A DNA stretch of 64,000 nucleotides from JAUXEH01 sp965533275 (GTDB lineage: Bacteria; Acidobacteriota; Aminicenantia; Aminicenantales; Aminicenantaceae). A program made the position numbers and the translations under genes. Where the stretch lies: NCBI GenBank assembly GCA_965533275.1, contig CBESWG010000013.1, forward strand, positions 1-64,000, in the 5' to 3' direction. Shown here in pieces: positions 56,655 through 64,000 of the stretch (its first letter is position 1; each line of letters begins with the position of its first letter). Below the pieces are notes generated by a model. The model saw only the letters and a program-made list of their open reading frames with translations, made no database searches and was not told the origin of the DNA.

Positions 56655-57872
56655 ATGTCTCCATCCACGGGCGTTTCCTCTATTGAAGACGCCATCAAGA
56701 CCGTCAAAGCCGGCAAGCTGATCATCATCGTAGACGATGAGGACCGTGAAAACGAGGGCGACCTGATGGTCGCCGCGGAGAAGGTCACGCCGGACATCAT
56801 CAATTTCATGGCCAAACACGGACGCGGGCTCGTGTGCCTGTCCCTGACCCGGGAACGTGCCCGGGCGCTGGACCTTCCCCTTATGGTATCGGACAACACC
56901 GCCCAGTTCCAGACCGCCTTTACAGTCTCCATCGACGCAAAGGAGGGCACGACAACCGGAATCTCTGCATATGACAGGGCCAAGACCATCCTGGTCGCCA
57001 TCGATCCCGAGACCAAGCCCGCGGACCTGGCGAGGCCCGGGCACATCTTCCCTCTTGAGGCCGCAAAAGGCGGAGTCCTGAAAAGAGCCGGGCAGACAGA
57101 AGCCTCGGTGGACATCGCACGCCTGGCTGGCTTGGATGCGACCGGCGTCATCTGCGAGATCATGAACGATGATGGGACCATGTCTCGCATGCCAGACCTG
57201 GAGGCCTTCAGCCAGACATACGACATCCCCATCGTCACCATCGCTGACCTCATCAAATACCGCATGCAGCACGAGATCCTGGTCGAGAAGATCGAGGAGG
57301 CCGACCTCCCGACCAAGTACGGCCACTTCAAGATCATCGCCTACGTGGACTCGATCCATGGCGAAGAGCACGTGGCCCTGGTCAAGGGAGATCTCACACC
57401 GGACGAGCCCACCCTGGTTCGGGCCCATTCGCAGTGCCTGACCGGAGACACCTTCGGTTCCTCCCGCTGTGACTGTGGAGACCAGCTGAATCGTTCCATG
57501 GAGATCATCGAGAAGGAAGGGAAGGGCGTCATCCTCTACATCCTGAACCATGAGGGCCGGGGCATCGGGCTGGCCAACAAGATCAAGGCCTATGCCATCC
57601 AGGACCATGGGATCGACACCGTAGAGGCCAACGAGAGACTGGGCTTCAAGTCCGATCACCGCGATTACGGCCTGGGGGCCCAGATCCTGGTTTCACTTGG
57701 TGTCACCAAGCTGCGGCTCATCACCAACAATCCTCGTAAATTCATTGGCCTGGCAGGATACGGGCTGGAGATCGTGGACCGAGAGCCCCTCGAGATCCCG
57801 CCCTGCAAGGAAAACAGACGCTATCTGAAGACCAAAAAGGACAAAATGGGCCACCTCCTGGAGATGGTCTAG
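56655..57872 (+). CDS. ribBA: bifunctional DHBP synthase/GTP cyclohydrolase II
   Basis: A 405-residue fusion. Residues 1-205 are 3,4-dihydroxy-2-butanone-4-phosphate synthase, with the acidic DDEDRENEGDL (28-37) and the GHIFPL substrate region. Residues 206-405 are GTP cyclohydrolase II, with the zinc cysteines in GDTFGSSRCDCGDQL near 265-278 and NHEGRGIG. The two halves start the two branches of riboflavin synthesis. Length and motifs are normal. Confidence 0.97.
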   Translation: MSPSTGVSSIEDAIKTVKAGKLIIIVDDEDRENEGDLMVAAEKVTPDIINFMAKHGRGLVCLSLTRERARALDLPLMVSDNTAQFQTAFTVSIDAKEGTTTGISAYDRAKTILVAIDPETKPADLARPGHIFPLEAAKGGVLKRAGQTEASVDIARLAGLDATGVICEIMNDDGTMSRMPDLEAFSQTYDIPIVTIADLIKYRMQHEILVEKIEEADLPTKYGHFKIIAYVDSIHGEEHVALVKGDLTPDEPTLVRAHSQCLTGDTFGSSRCDCGDQLNRSMEIIEKEGKGVILYILNHEGRGIGLANKIKAYAIQDHGIDTVEANERLGFKSDHRDYGLGAQILVSLGVTKLRLITNNPRKFIGLAGYGLEIVDREPLEIPPCKENRRYLKTKKDKMGHLLEMV

Positions 57873-57886
57873 ATAGGCAGCCGATC

Positions 57887-58399
57887 ATGACTCAAGCCGA
57901 TCACAAGGACACGAAGGTGGAGGGCCACGCCCTCGCCACCCTGGAGAAGATCAAGTCTACGCAGGAAACCCGGGCCAGACTCAGATTCATCCAGGACCTC
58001 GCAAAGAATCCAGAGCCCTGGGTGTGTGACGTGCTGCTGGGCTGCCTCGATGAAGCCAATGAAACGATACGTGACCTCATCGTCAAGGCCTTGAGCGAAC
58101 GCGAGGAGCTCGACCTGGAGCGTGTCTATCCGAGGCTCACGGCTCTCCACTGGTACATCAAGAGCGGGAGCCTCCGGATCCTGGGATTCAGAAGGGACCC
58201 GCAATCCACAAAAAAAATCGAAGCCATACTTGAAGATCCCAACACGGATGTCCGGATCCAGGCGGCTTGGGCCCTGGGGGAGATCGGCGGCGAGGAATCA
58301 CTGGCCCTGCTGGCGCGCCTGGCTCAGGACGGCAATAATTTCGTCCGCGCATCTGCGGAGAAAGCGTTACAAAAAGCCTCAGACCTCAAGTTTTCTTAG
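57887..58399 (+). CDS. HEAT-repeat protein
   Basis: A 170-residue all-helical protein with two or three HEAT-like repeats (LLGCLDEANETIRDLIVKALSE; ILEDPNTDVRIQAAWALGEIGG; LARLAQDGNNFVRASAEKALQKA). HEAT repeats are protein-binding scaffolds; some similar proteins act as bilin or cofactor lyases. No function can be assigned. It follows ribBA by 14 bases and so appears to be part of the riboflavin operon, in the place where ribH is often found. It overlaps the convergent dtd gene by 4 bases. Confidence 0.8.
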   Translation: MTQADHKDTKVEGHALATLEKIKSTQETRARLRFIQDLAKNPEPWVCDVLLGCLDEANETIRDLIVKALSEREELDLERVYPRLTALHWYIKSGSLRILGFRRDPQSTKKIEAILEDPNTDVRIQAAWALGEIGGEESLALLARLAQDGNNFVRASAEKALQKASDLKFS

Positions 58400-58839
58400 G
58401 GATCACGGGAGAGGATAAAAGTCACGGGGCCGTCATTGATGAGCTGGACGTCCATCATGGCTCCGAATTCGCCTGTCGCCACCTCCACTCCTCTGTTTCG
58501 CAGGCGCTCGATAAAATGATCGAACAGGAGGGCCGCTGTCTCGGGAACCTCAGCTCGGTCAAAACTTGGGCGACGGCCCTTGCGAAGACTCCCGGCCAGG
58601 GTGAACTGAGAGACCGCCAACACTCCCCCCCCGATATCGAGGAGTGACAGGTTCATCTTGCCTGCAGGATCGGAGAATATGCGGAGTTCGACGATCTTCT
58701 GGGCCAGATAATCGGCGGCGCCTTCGGTGTCTCCCTTCTCCACTCCCACAAGCAGGCACAGGCCGCGACCGATCCGCCCCACGGTCTTCTGTCCAACGCT
58801 TACCGATGCCTCTTTGACCCTCTGCAGTACAATCTTCAT
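58396..58839 (-). CDS. dtd: D-aminoacyl-tRNA deacylase
   Basis: A 147-residue Dtd that hydrolyses D-aminoacyl-tRNA. The catalytic SQFTL motif (77-81) and the cross-subunit Gly-Pro motif NDGPVT (Gly137-Pro138) are present. It overlaps murJ by four bases (ATGA), so the two are coupled. Its stop overlaps that of the HEAT-repeat gene. Confidence 0.96.
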   Translation of the reverse strand: MKIVLQRVKEASVSVGQKTVGRIGRGLCLLVGVEKGDTEGAADYLAQKIVELRIFSDPAGKMNLSLLDIGGGVLAVSQFTLAGSLRKGRRPSFDRAEVPETAALLFDHFIERLRNRGVEVATGEFGAMMDVQLINDGPVTFILSRDP

Positions 58840-60425
58840 GTCACATCACCTTCCCCAGCCTGGTCCCTTTTGGAAAACACCTGCCTCAGGCTCGAGACCT
58901 CATTCCGGCTGAAGATCAGGTTGAGTCCCAAATAGACAGCGATCCCTACCAGGATGGTGGCCAAGAGGATACCGATCTTTTCCAGAGTGGCTGCCGTGCT
59001 GAAGGGGAACCGAAGGAAGAAGATCCGGATCACGGCGGCCATGGCGGCGGCGAAGATCGCCGCTTTCAGGGCAAAGAACAGTGTATTCCGCTTGGGCATG
59101 ACGCCGATCTTCCTCTCCAGCATGACATAGAGGCTTATGAAGTTGATAAGGGACGAGATGGCCAGAGCCAGGGCGATCCCGGCCACCCGCAGAGGGCCCA
59201 TCAACCAAAGCGAACATGCGATATAGATGAACATGGTGAAGAAGGCCACGATCACGGGAGTCCTGGTGTCTTTCAGAGAGAAGAACGCCGGCACCACGAC
59301 CTTCACTCCGGAGAGGGCGGGGATCGCCAGGGCGAAGTAGAGCAGGCACGACGCGGTCATGTCCGTGGAGAGGGAACTGAACCGGCCGTACTGGAACAGG
59401 ACCTGGACGATGGGCCTGTGCAGGATGAGCAGGCCCAGGGTGGCAGGGAATGTGATGAACGTGATCATCTTTAATGAGAACTGCAGGGTGCGCTTCATCT
59501 CCGGTATGTCTTTCCGGGCCGCGAGTTCGGAGAGGGTGGGGAGTAAGGCGACGGACAGGGCGATGGAAAACAGGCCCAGGGTCAGTTCCTGGATGCGGGA
59601 GGAGTAATAGAGCGAGGCCACGCTCCCTTCCTCCAGGGTGGATGCGATCATCCGGCTGATGGAGACATTGATCTGGTAGATTCCCGCACCGAAGATCCCT
59701 GGGATCATCAGGCGTCCCACCTTGCGCACCGCCGGGTGTGTGAAGGTCAGGAGGGGCTGAAAACGCATGCCCTGCCGCCAGGCATATGGGATCTGGAACG
59801 CCAGCTGCAGGATCCCCCCCACGATCACGCCGCCGGCAAACACATAGGCCGGCTCGTCCACACGGCCGGCCCACAGGGCGGCTGCGCCTATGATGGCGAG
59901 GTTGAAAAGAACCGGAGTGAAGGCGGGAACAAAAAATTTATGGAAGGAGTTGAGGACGGCCATGACCAGAGCGGCCAGGCTGACCAGGAATATGTAGGGA
60001 AACATGATCCTGGTGAGGACGATGGTCAGCTCCAGCTTTCCCGGGACCTCGGCGTAACCGCCTGCCAGGAGCCGCACTAGAAGGGGAGAGAGCAGAACTC
60101 CGAGGAGTGTGAGGACGGCCATGACCAGGGTCAGGTCAAAGAAGAAGGCGTTGGCGAAGCGCCACAATTTGTCCCTGGTCTCCCGGCTCTTGATCTGTGT
60201 GAAGACGGGGATGAAAGCTGCCGTCATGGCCCCTTCGGCCGTCAGGCGGCGGAGCAGATTCGGGATGAGGAAGGCGATAGTGAATGCGTCCATCCCCTTA
60301 CCGGTCCCCATATAGTTCGCTTGGATCAGATCCCGGACATAGCCGAGGATCCGGCTGAGGAAAGTCGGGACCGACACAGCCAGAGTAGAGCGCAGCAGTC
60401 TGCGGTTGCCGCTTTCACGCTTCAT
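58836..60425 (-). CDS. murJ: lipid II flippase MurJ
   Basis: A 529-residue MOP-superfamily membrane protein with about 14 helices. It starts with the typical RILGYVRDLIQANYMGTGKGMDAF and FLIPNLLRRLTAEGAMTAAFIPVF. The helix-1 and helix-2 Arg residues needed for lipid II binding are kept. It moves the peptidoglycan precursor across the inner membrane. It is transcribed with dtd and is divergent from rpsT. Confidence 0.94.
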   Translation of the reverse strand: MKRESGNRRLLRSTLAVSVPTFLSRILGYVRDLIQANYMGTGKGMDAFTIAFLIPNLLRRLTAEGAMTAAFIPVFTQIKSRETRDKLWRFANAFFFDLTLVMAVLTLLGVLLSPLLVRLLAGGYAEVPGKLELTIVLTRIMFPYIFLVSLAALVMAVLNSFHKFFVPAFTPVLFNLAIIGAAALWAGRVDEPAYVFAGGVIVGGILQLAFQIPYAWRQGMRFQPLLTFTHPAVRKVGRLMIPGIFGAGIYQINVSISRMIASTLEEGSVASLYYSSRIQELTLGLFSIALSVALLPTLSELAARKDIPEMKRTLQFSLKMITFITFPATLGLLILHRPIVQVLFQYGRFSSLSTDMTASCLLYFALAIPALSGVKVVVPAFFSLKDTRTPVIVAFFTMFIYIACSLWLMGPLRVAGIALALAISSLINFISLYVMLERKIGVMPKRNTLFFALKAAIFAAAMAAVIRIFFLRFPFSTAATLEKIGILLATILVGIAVYLGLNLIFSRNEVSSLRQVFSKRDQAGEGDVT

Positions 60426-60515
60426 GATCGTTATGCTCTCCTGCCGAGTGTCCCATGTTTGGAGAGGACTTTAGTCTATCACAAACGCCTGTGGTTTCGT
60501 ATACTCCCGATGGCC

Positions 60516-60544
60516 TTGACTTGGGGGGAAAAATAGCTTATTAT
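60516..60544 (+). promoter_or_regulatory. sigma-70 promoter for rpsT
   Basis: TTGACT (60516-60521) and TATTAT (60539-60544) have a 17-base spacer. The leader of about 22 bases contains GAGGAG. Confidence 0.75.
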
Positions 60545-60572
60545 GCATGTTCCATTTGAAGAGGAGACCATA

Positions 60573-60851
60573 ATGGCGCAACACAAGTCCGCTATACGCC
60601 AATGGCGGCGGAACCTGCGTAGGAACGCGATCAACAGAAGGAACAAGTCTACCCTGCGGACCCAGATCAAGAATTTGCGGGTTGCCATCGAAAAGAAAGA
60701 CAGCGAAACAGCTCAGACCCTGCTTTCCCAGACGTTTTCCATCATAGATGTTTCCGTAAAAAAGGGCACCATCCACAATAACACAGGTGACCGGTACAAA
60801 TCCCGGCTCAGCCGCCAAGTGGAAATGATCAAGCCCGCCACAGCTAAATAG
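60573..60851 (+). CDS. rpsT: 30S ribosomal protein S20
   Basis: A 92-residue basic helical protein with the family start MAQHKSAIRQWRRNLRRNAINR and the end KKGTIHNNTGDRYKSRLSRQV. It binds 16S rRNA during small-subunit assembly. The ATG at 60573 has GAGGAG upstream; an earlier in-frame ATG at 60543 overlaps the -10 box. It stands alone between murJ and the convergent holA. Confidence 0.96.
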   Translation: MAQHKSAIRQWRRNLRRNAINRRNKSTLRTQIKNLRVAIEKKDSETAQTLLSQTFSIIDVSVKKGTIHNNTGDRYKSRLSRQVEMIKPATAK

Positions 60852-60941
60852 ACCGATTTCACATTCCCCTTGATTGAAAGACGAGGGAAAAATCTGCACA
60901 GCGTGGGAATCCCTAAGGATCGCCCCTCCCTCGCAAACCGG

Positions 60942-62033
60942 TCAGCGCTGGCTTGGGGCGCGGCCGTATTTTCGAATCCAGCAGTACTCGAAGAGAAATC
61001 CCTCCATCAGGGTCTTAAAAGCAAGAGATGTATTCTTGAGCTTGGTGTCTACATCCCCAAGGCTGTTCAGGATGTGCCGCAGCTCCGCCCACGATATCCC
61101 TTCGGCCAGGGAGAACATCGCGTGGAACTGCCGTTCATACAGCCCCCGGAACGACTCCTTGATCTGAGGCTTGATCTCCTGGAAGATCGCCTTCCGGTCC
61201 TTTGTCCCCTCCTTCAGCCTGAGCTTGGCCAGGAGGACGTCCCGAAAAAATCCCGAGACGAGTGCCAGGATTCGGACGGGGACGATGCCGTCCTGTTCCA
61301 GGAGTTTGTGCAGGATGAGCAGGCACTGCCGGTAGTCGGCCCTCTCCAGATGCTCGGAGAGCTCCCACTCCACATAGGACTTGATCCAGCCGGAGACCTG
61401 ATCGACATCTTCTTCCACGATGCGGTCCTTGTCGCCCACATAGGTCGTGATCTTTTCCACCTCTTTGTCCAAGAATCGAAGATCGCTCCCTACCAGCTCG
61501 ATCAGCCTCTCCACAGCGTCTGGAGATGGATTCTTACCCTTGATCTGAAAACGCCTCCCGACCCAGGACGCCAGACTGTTTCCCTTGACCGGTCGGATCT
61601 CCTCGAGCCGTACGGCATGAGCGGGCAGCCTTCCGAAGAATTTGACGAGGGGGGAGTTCCCCCTGATCTTGCCCGGATAGATCATCACCAAGACCGTTCC
61701 TGGAGTTGGATCGGCAAAATAGGCAGATATCATGCCTTTATCCCTGTCCGAGGGCTTTTCTTGCGGGGATGGTACCCTGTCATTTTTGCGCGGCGGGCTT
61801 TCCACCAGGATGATCTGTGCCGCCTGAAATAGGAGTGACGAAGAGCGGGCCGCATCCAGGATCTCCGGCCATTTCCGAACCGCCAGGTCGAATCGTTCCA
61901 GCGGAAGCACATCGGGGGCCGCCAGGGATTCCCTCAGCTCCTGAACGAACAGATAGGCCGGGTAGGTATCTTCTCCGTAAAAGAGATATCCGGGCGCGTG
62001 TTCCTTCCCAACGTTCCCCTGAGACGAGGCCAC
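60942..62033 (-). CDS. holA: DNA polymerase III delta subunit
   Basis: A 363-residue clamp-loader subunit. The N-terminal domain begins YLFYGEDTYPAYLFVQELRE, followed by the family core VLVMIYPGKIRGNSPLVKFFG and AVERLIELVGSDLRFLDKEVEKITTYVG. The C-terminal collar has LERADYRQCLLILHKLLEQDGIVPVRILALVSGFFRDVLLAK. The start is GTG, four bases after the lptE stop. The leuS-lptE-holA order is widespread. Confidence 0.93.
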   Translation of the reverse strand: MASSQGNVGKEHAPGYLFYGEDTYPAYLFVQELRESLAAPDVLPLERFDLAVRKWPEILDAARSSSLLFQAAQIILVESPPRKNDRVPSPQEKPSDRDKGMISAYFADPTPGTVLVMIYPGKIRGNSPLVKFFGRLPAHAVRLEEIRPVKGNSLASWVGRRFQIKGKNPSPDAVERLIELVGSDLRFLDKEVEKITTYVGDKDRIVEEDVDQVSGWIKSYVEWELSEHLERADYRQCLLILHKLLEQDGIVPVRILALVSGFFRDVLLAKLRLKEGTKDRKAIFQEIKPQIKESFRGLYERQFHAMFSLAEGISWAELRHILNSLGDVDTKLKNTSLAFKTLMEGFLFEYCWIRKYGRAPSQR

Positions 62034-62036
62034 GCC

Positions 62037-62546
62037 TTAGAATCCCTCCAGGAGATTGATGACCAGCGTCCGGGCGAATTTCACGGCCACGGCATCAATC
62101 GCCTGCTGTTGGATGGACTCAAAATCGGTTCCGTCAGGCACGTCGTATGACTGCTGGTAGGAATAGTGGGGATTGGAGAACAGAACCCGGTTGTTGACAA
62201 GATCGCGTAAAACGATCTTCGCCACCACGATGATGTTGTAGGAGTTTGCCGTAGCATCCTGACCGAAGCCGATCGGCTGGACAGTGAATGCTGTGATCTC
62301 GCCGATCAGGACCGCATCCGCTCCCGTCCTGTCGGCCGTGATATCCACCTTGCCGCGTGCCACCAGTTCATCACGGACGCCCTGCGTCAGTTTCAGGTCC
62401 AGCTGGAAGCGCGTCGTGTTGTTTTCGAACATAGGGACACTGATCGTCTGGATGTGAGGAGGAAGCGAACTCCCCGTCCCCCTGAGCCCGTAGCCACAGC
62501 TCAGCATGAGGAAGCTCAGGCTTAGTATTACCCATAGGTTTCGCAT
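62037..62546 (-). CDS. lptE: LPS-assembly lipoprotein LptE
   Basis: A 169-residue lipoprotein with lipobox MLSC (Cys17), followed by GYGLRGTGSSLPPHIQTISVPMFENNT, the LptE/DUF799-like core. It plugs the LptD barrel that places LPS in the outer membrane. The order leuS-lptE-holA matches that in E. coli. It lies 14 bases after leuS. Confidence 0.93.
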   Translation of the reverse strand: MRNLWVILSLSFLMLSCGYGLRGTGSSLPPHIQTISVPMFENNTTRFQLDLKLTQGVRDELVARGKVDITADRTGADAVLIGEITAFTVQPIGFGQDATANSYNIIVVAKIVLRDLVNNRVLFSNPHYSYQQSYDVPDGTDFESIQQQAIDAVAVKFARTLVINLLEGF

Positions 62547-62560
62547 ATACTATCCCCGTT

Positions 62561-64000
62561 TCATAATACGATGTTCACGAGTTTATTCGGGATGTAGATG
62601 ATCTTGCGAGGCTCCCGTCCGGCTAAAAGATGCTGGATCCGTTTTAGTTCTAACGCCGCCCTTTTTGCCTCATCTTCCGGGAGATCCCGTTCCGGCTCGA
62701 ACTTGGCCCGGACCTTGCCGTTGACCTGCACGACGACCGTGACGGTCTCCTCCTGCGCCAGATCGGCATCATACTGCGGCCAGGGACTCCTGGCGATCAC
62801 CGAGCTGCGCCCGGTTCTCTCCCAGAGCTCCTCCGTGAGGAAGGGCGCGAAGGGAGCGAGCAGCTGGAGCAGACAGCCGAATGCATCTCGCAGCAGGGCT
62901 GTTCCCTCAGGCGTTTCCCTCAGAGCGGGGGCATCGCGTTTGATGCGGTTGAACAGTTCCATGATAGAGCTCACCGCTGTATTGAGGTGGTACCGTTTAT
63001 CGATGTCCAGGGTGACCTTCCGCACGGTCTGATGCAGCTTCACCCGGAGCGGAGCCGGGGGGGTTTCCTGGCCGATGGAATCTGATCCAGATCCATCGGC
63101 ACTCAACACTCCGGCAAACTCATGATAGAATTTCCAGATCCGGTGCAGGAATCGGGAGGTCCCCTCGATACCTTTTTCATCCCAGGCGAATTCCTTTTCC
63201 GGAGGAGAGGCGAACAGCATGAACAGGCGTGTGGCGTCCGCTCCGTATTTCGTGATCATCTCGTCCGGATCCACCACGTTGCCCTTGGATTTGGACATCT
63301 TGGCCCCGTCTTTGGTCACCATCCCCTGGCTGAGGTAAAACGGAAACGGCTCATCTATCTCGGTCAGCCCCAGGTCGCGCAGGAGCTTGCAGAAAAAACG
63401 CGCATAGATCAGGTGCAGTATGGCATGCTCCACTCCACCCACATAGACATCCACCGGCAGCCAGTCCCTGGCCTGTTCCGGATCGAACGGCAGCTGATCG
63501 GCCCGAGGAGAACAGTAGCGGAAATAGTACCAGGACGAATCGAAGAACGTGTCCATGGTGTCGGTCTCGCGCCGTCCTGGGCCTCCACACTGGGGACAGG
63601 GGGCCTCGACAAAGCTCGGATGAGATTCCAAGGGGGATCCTTCCTCTCCGGAAAAATCGACATCATCGGGCAGCCTCACTGGCAGATCCTCGTACGGGAC
63701 ACCAACCACACCGCAGTCCTCACAATAGATGACGGGGATGGGAGTGCCCCAATATCTCTGCCGAGAGATCCCCCAATCGCGGAGCCGGTACTGGACCTGT
63801 TTGTGGCCAAAGCCTTTTTCCTGGGCAAGATCCGCCATCTTTTCCATGGCGTCATGTGAGCTCATTCCGGAGAATGGCCCGGAATTGATGACCGTCCCGT
63901 ACCCGGAGAAGATTCCCTCTTTCGGATCCTCGCCCGGCCCGGGTGAGACGACCTCCCGAATGGTGAGATCATATTTACTCGCAAACTCGTAATCCCTCTC
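62561..64000 (-). CDS. leuS: leucyl-tRNA synthetase, C-terminal part
   Basis: The frame runs off the right edge; 479 residues of a normal 820-860 are present. It starts in the CP1 editing domain (ERDYEFASKYDLTI, then GIFSGYGTVINSGPFSGM). The second half of the catalytic core follows (RLRDWGISRQRYWGTPIP), with zinc-type CEDC and CPQC pairs and the KMSKS loop (GAKMSKSKGNVVDPD). The anticodon-binding and C-terminal domains end at YIPNKLVNIVL. It charges tRNA-Leu. It is upstream of lptE and holA in one operon. Confidence 0.97.
   Translation of the reverse strand, partial: ERDYEFASKYDLTIREVVSPGPGEDPKEGIFSGYGTVINSGPFSGMSSHDAMEKMADLAQEKGFGHKQVQYRLRDWGISRQRYWGTPIPVIYCEDCGVVGVPYEDLPVRLPDDVDFSGEEGSPLESHPSFVEAPCPQCGGPGRRETDTMDTFFDSSWYYFRYCSPRADQLPFDPEQARDWLPVDVYVGGVEHAILHLIYARFFCKLLRDLGLTEIDEPFPFYLSQGMVTKDGAKMSKSKGNVVDPDEMITKYGADATRLFMLFASPPEKEFAWDEKGIEGTSRFLHRIWKFYHEFAGVLSADGSGSDSIGQETPPAPLRVKLHQTVRKVTLDIDKRYHLNTAVSSIMELFNRIKRDAPALRETPEGTALLRDAFGCLLQLLAPFAPFLTEELWERTGRSSVIARSPWPQYDADLAQEETVTVVVQVNGKVRAKFEPERDLPEDEAKRAALELKRIQHLLAGREPRKIIYIPNKLVNIVL

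Overview
The window is gene-dense chromosomal DNA from a Gram-negative (diderm) bacterium. Diderm evidence is a complete tolQ-tolR-tolA/tonB-tolB-pal-cpoB set, LPS-export genes (an lptC/lptA fusion, lptB, lptE) and several lipoproteins. Long lptC/A genes, HprK with RapZ and an EIIA next to rpoN, a VPS10/BNR giant protein, alkaline-phosphatase-superfamily enzymes ending in L-x-x-LGYIK, and many B12-type radical SAM enzymes together resemble Acidobacteriota (Aminicenantes-like) genomes. That placement is inference from gene content; no rRNA or tRNA gene was seen.

Left third (1-20.2 kb): an accessory envelope region. Two similar modules each hold B12-type radical SAM enzyme(s), a GT2 glycosyltransferase, a SAM methyltransferase and a GT39-like membrane glycosyltransferase. 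They are accompanied by a polysaccharide deacetylase, an SGNH hydrolase and two alkaline-phosphatase-superfamily membrane enzymes. PKD/FnIII surface proteins lie at the left edge and between the modules. The likely role is synthesis and decoration of a lipid-linked surface glycan or glycolipid; the product is unknown.

Middle (20.4-42.5 kb): an AMIN/beta-barrel protein, rsmA, ftsK, an ECF sigma/anti-sigma pair, ricT-holB, a 1050-residue VPS10-like secreted protein, a shortened uvrA divergent from an mrfA-type helicase, then the Tol-Pal operon followed by ssb and a cupin gene.

Right (42.5-64 kb): a compact regulatory block read leftwards (lptC/A, lptB, rpoN, hpf, ptsN, hprK, rapZ, EIIA-Man, HPr, EI) with no sugar permease. 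It joins LPS export, sigma-54, ribosome hibernation and phosphotransfer control. Then come recJ, a rightward ftsY-ribD-ribE-ribBA-HEAT operon, dtd-murJ, rpsT, and leftward leuS (partial)-lptE-holA.

Regulation: about twenty sigma-70-like promoters can be read by eye, nearly all with a 17-base spacer. At about seven genes the -10 box lies only 6-12 bases before the start codon, which predicts leaderless or almost leaderless mRNAs beside genes with ordinary Shine-Dalgarno leaders. A GGCGGGAGGTTGGGG repeat family occurs at two intergenic loci, and a nested palindrome follows the VPS10-like gene.
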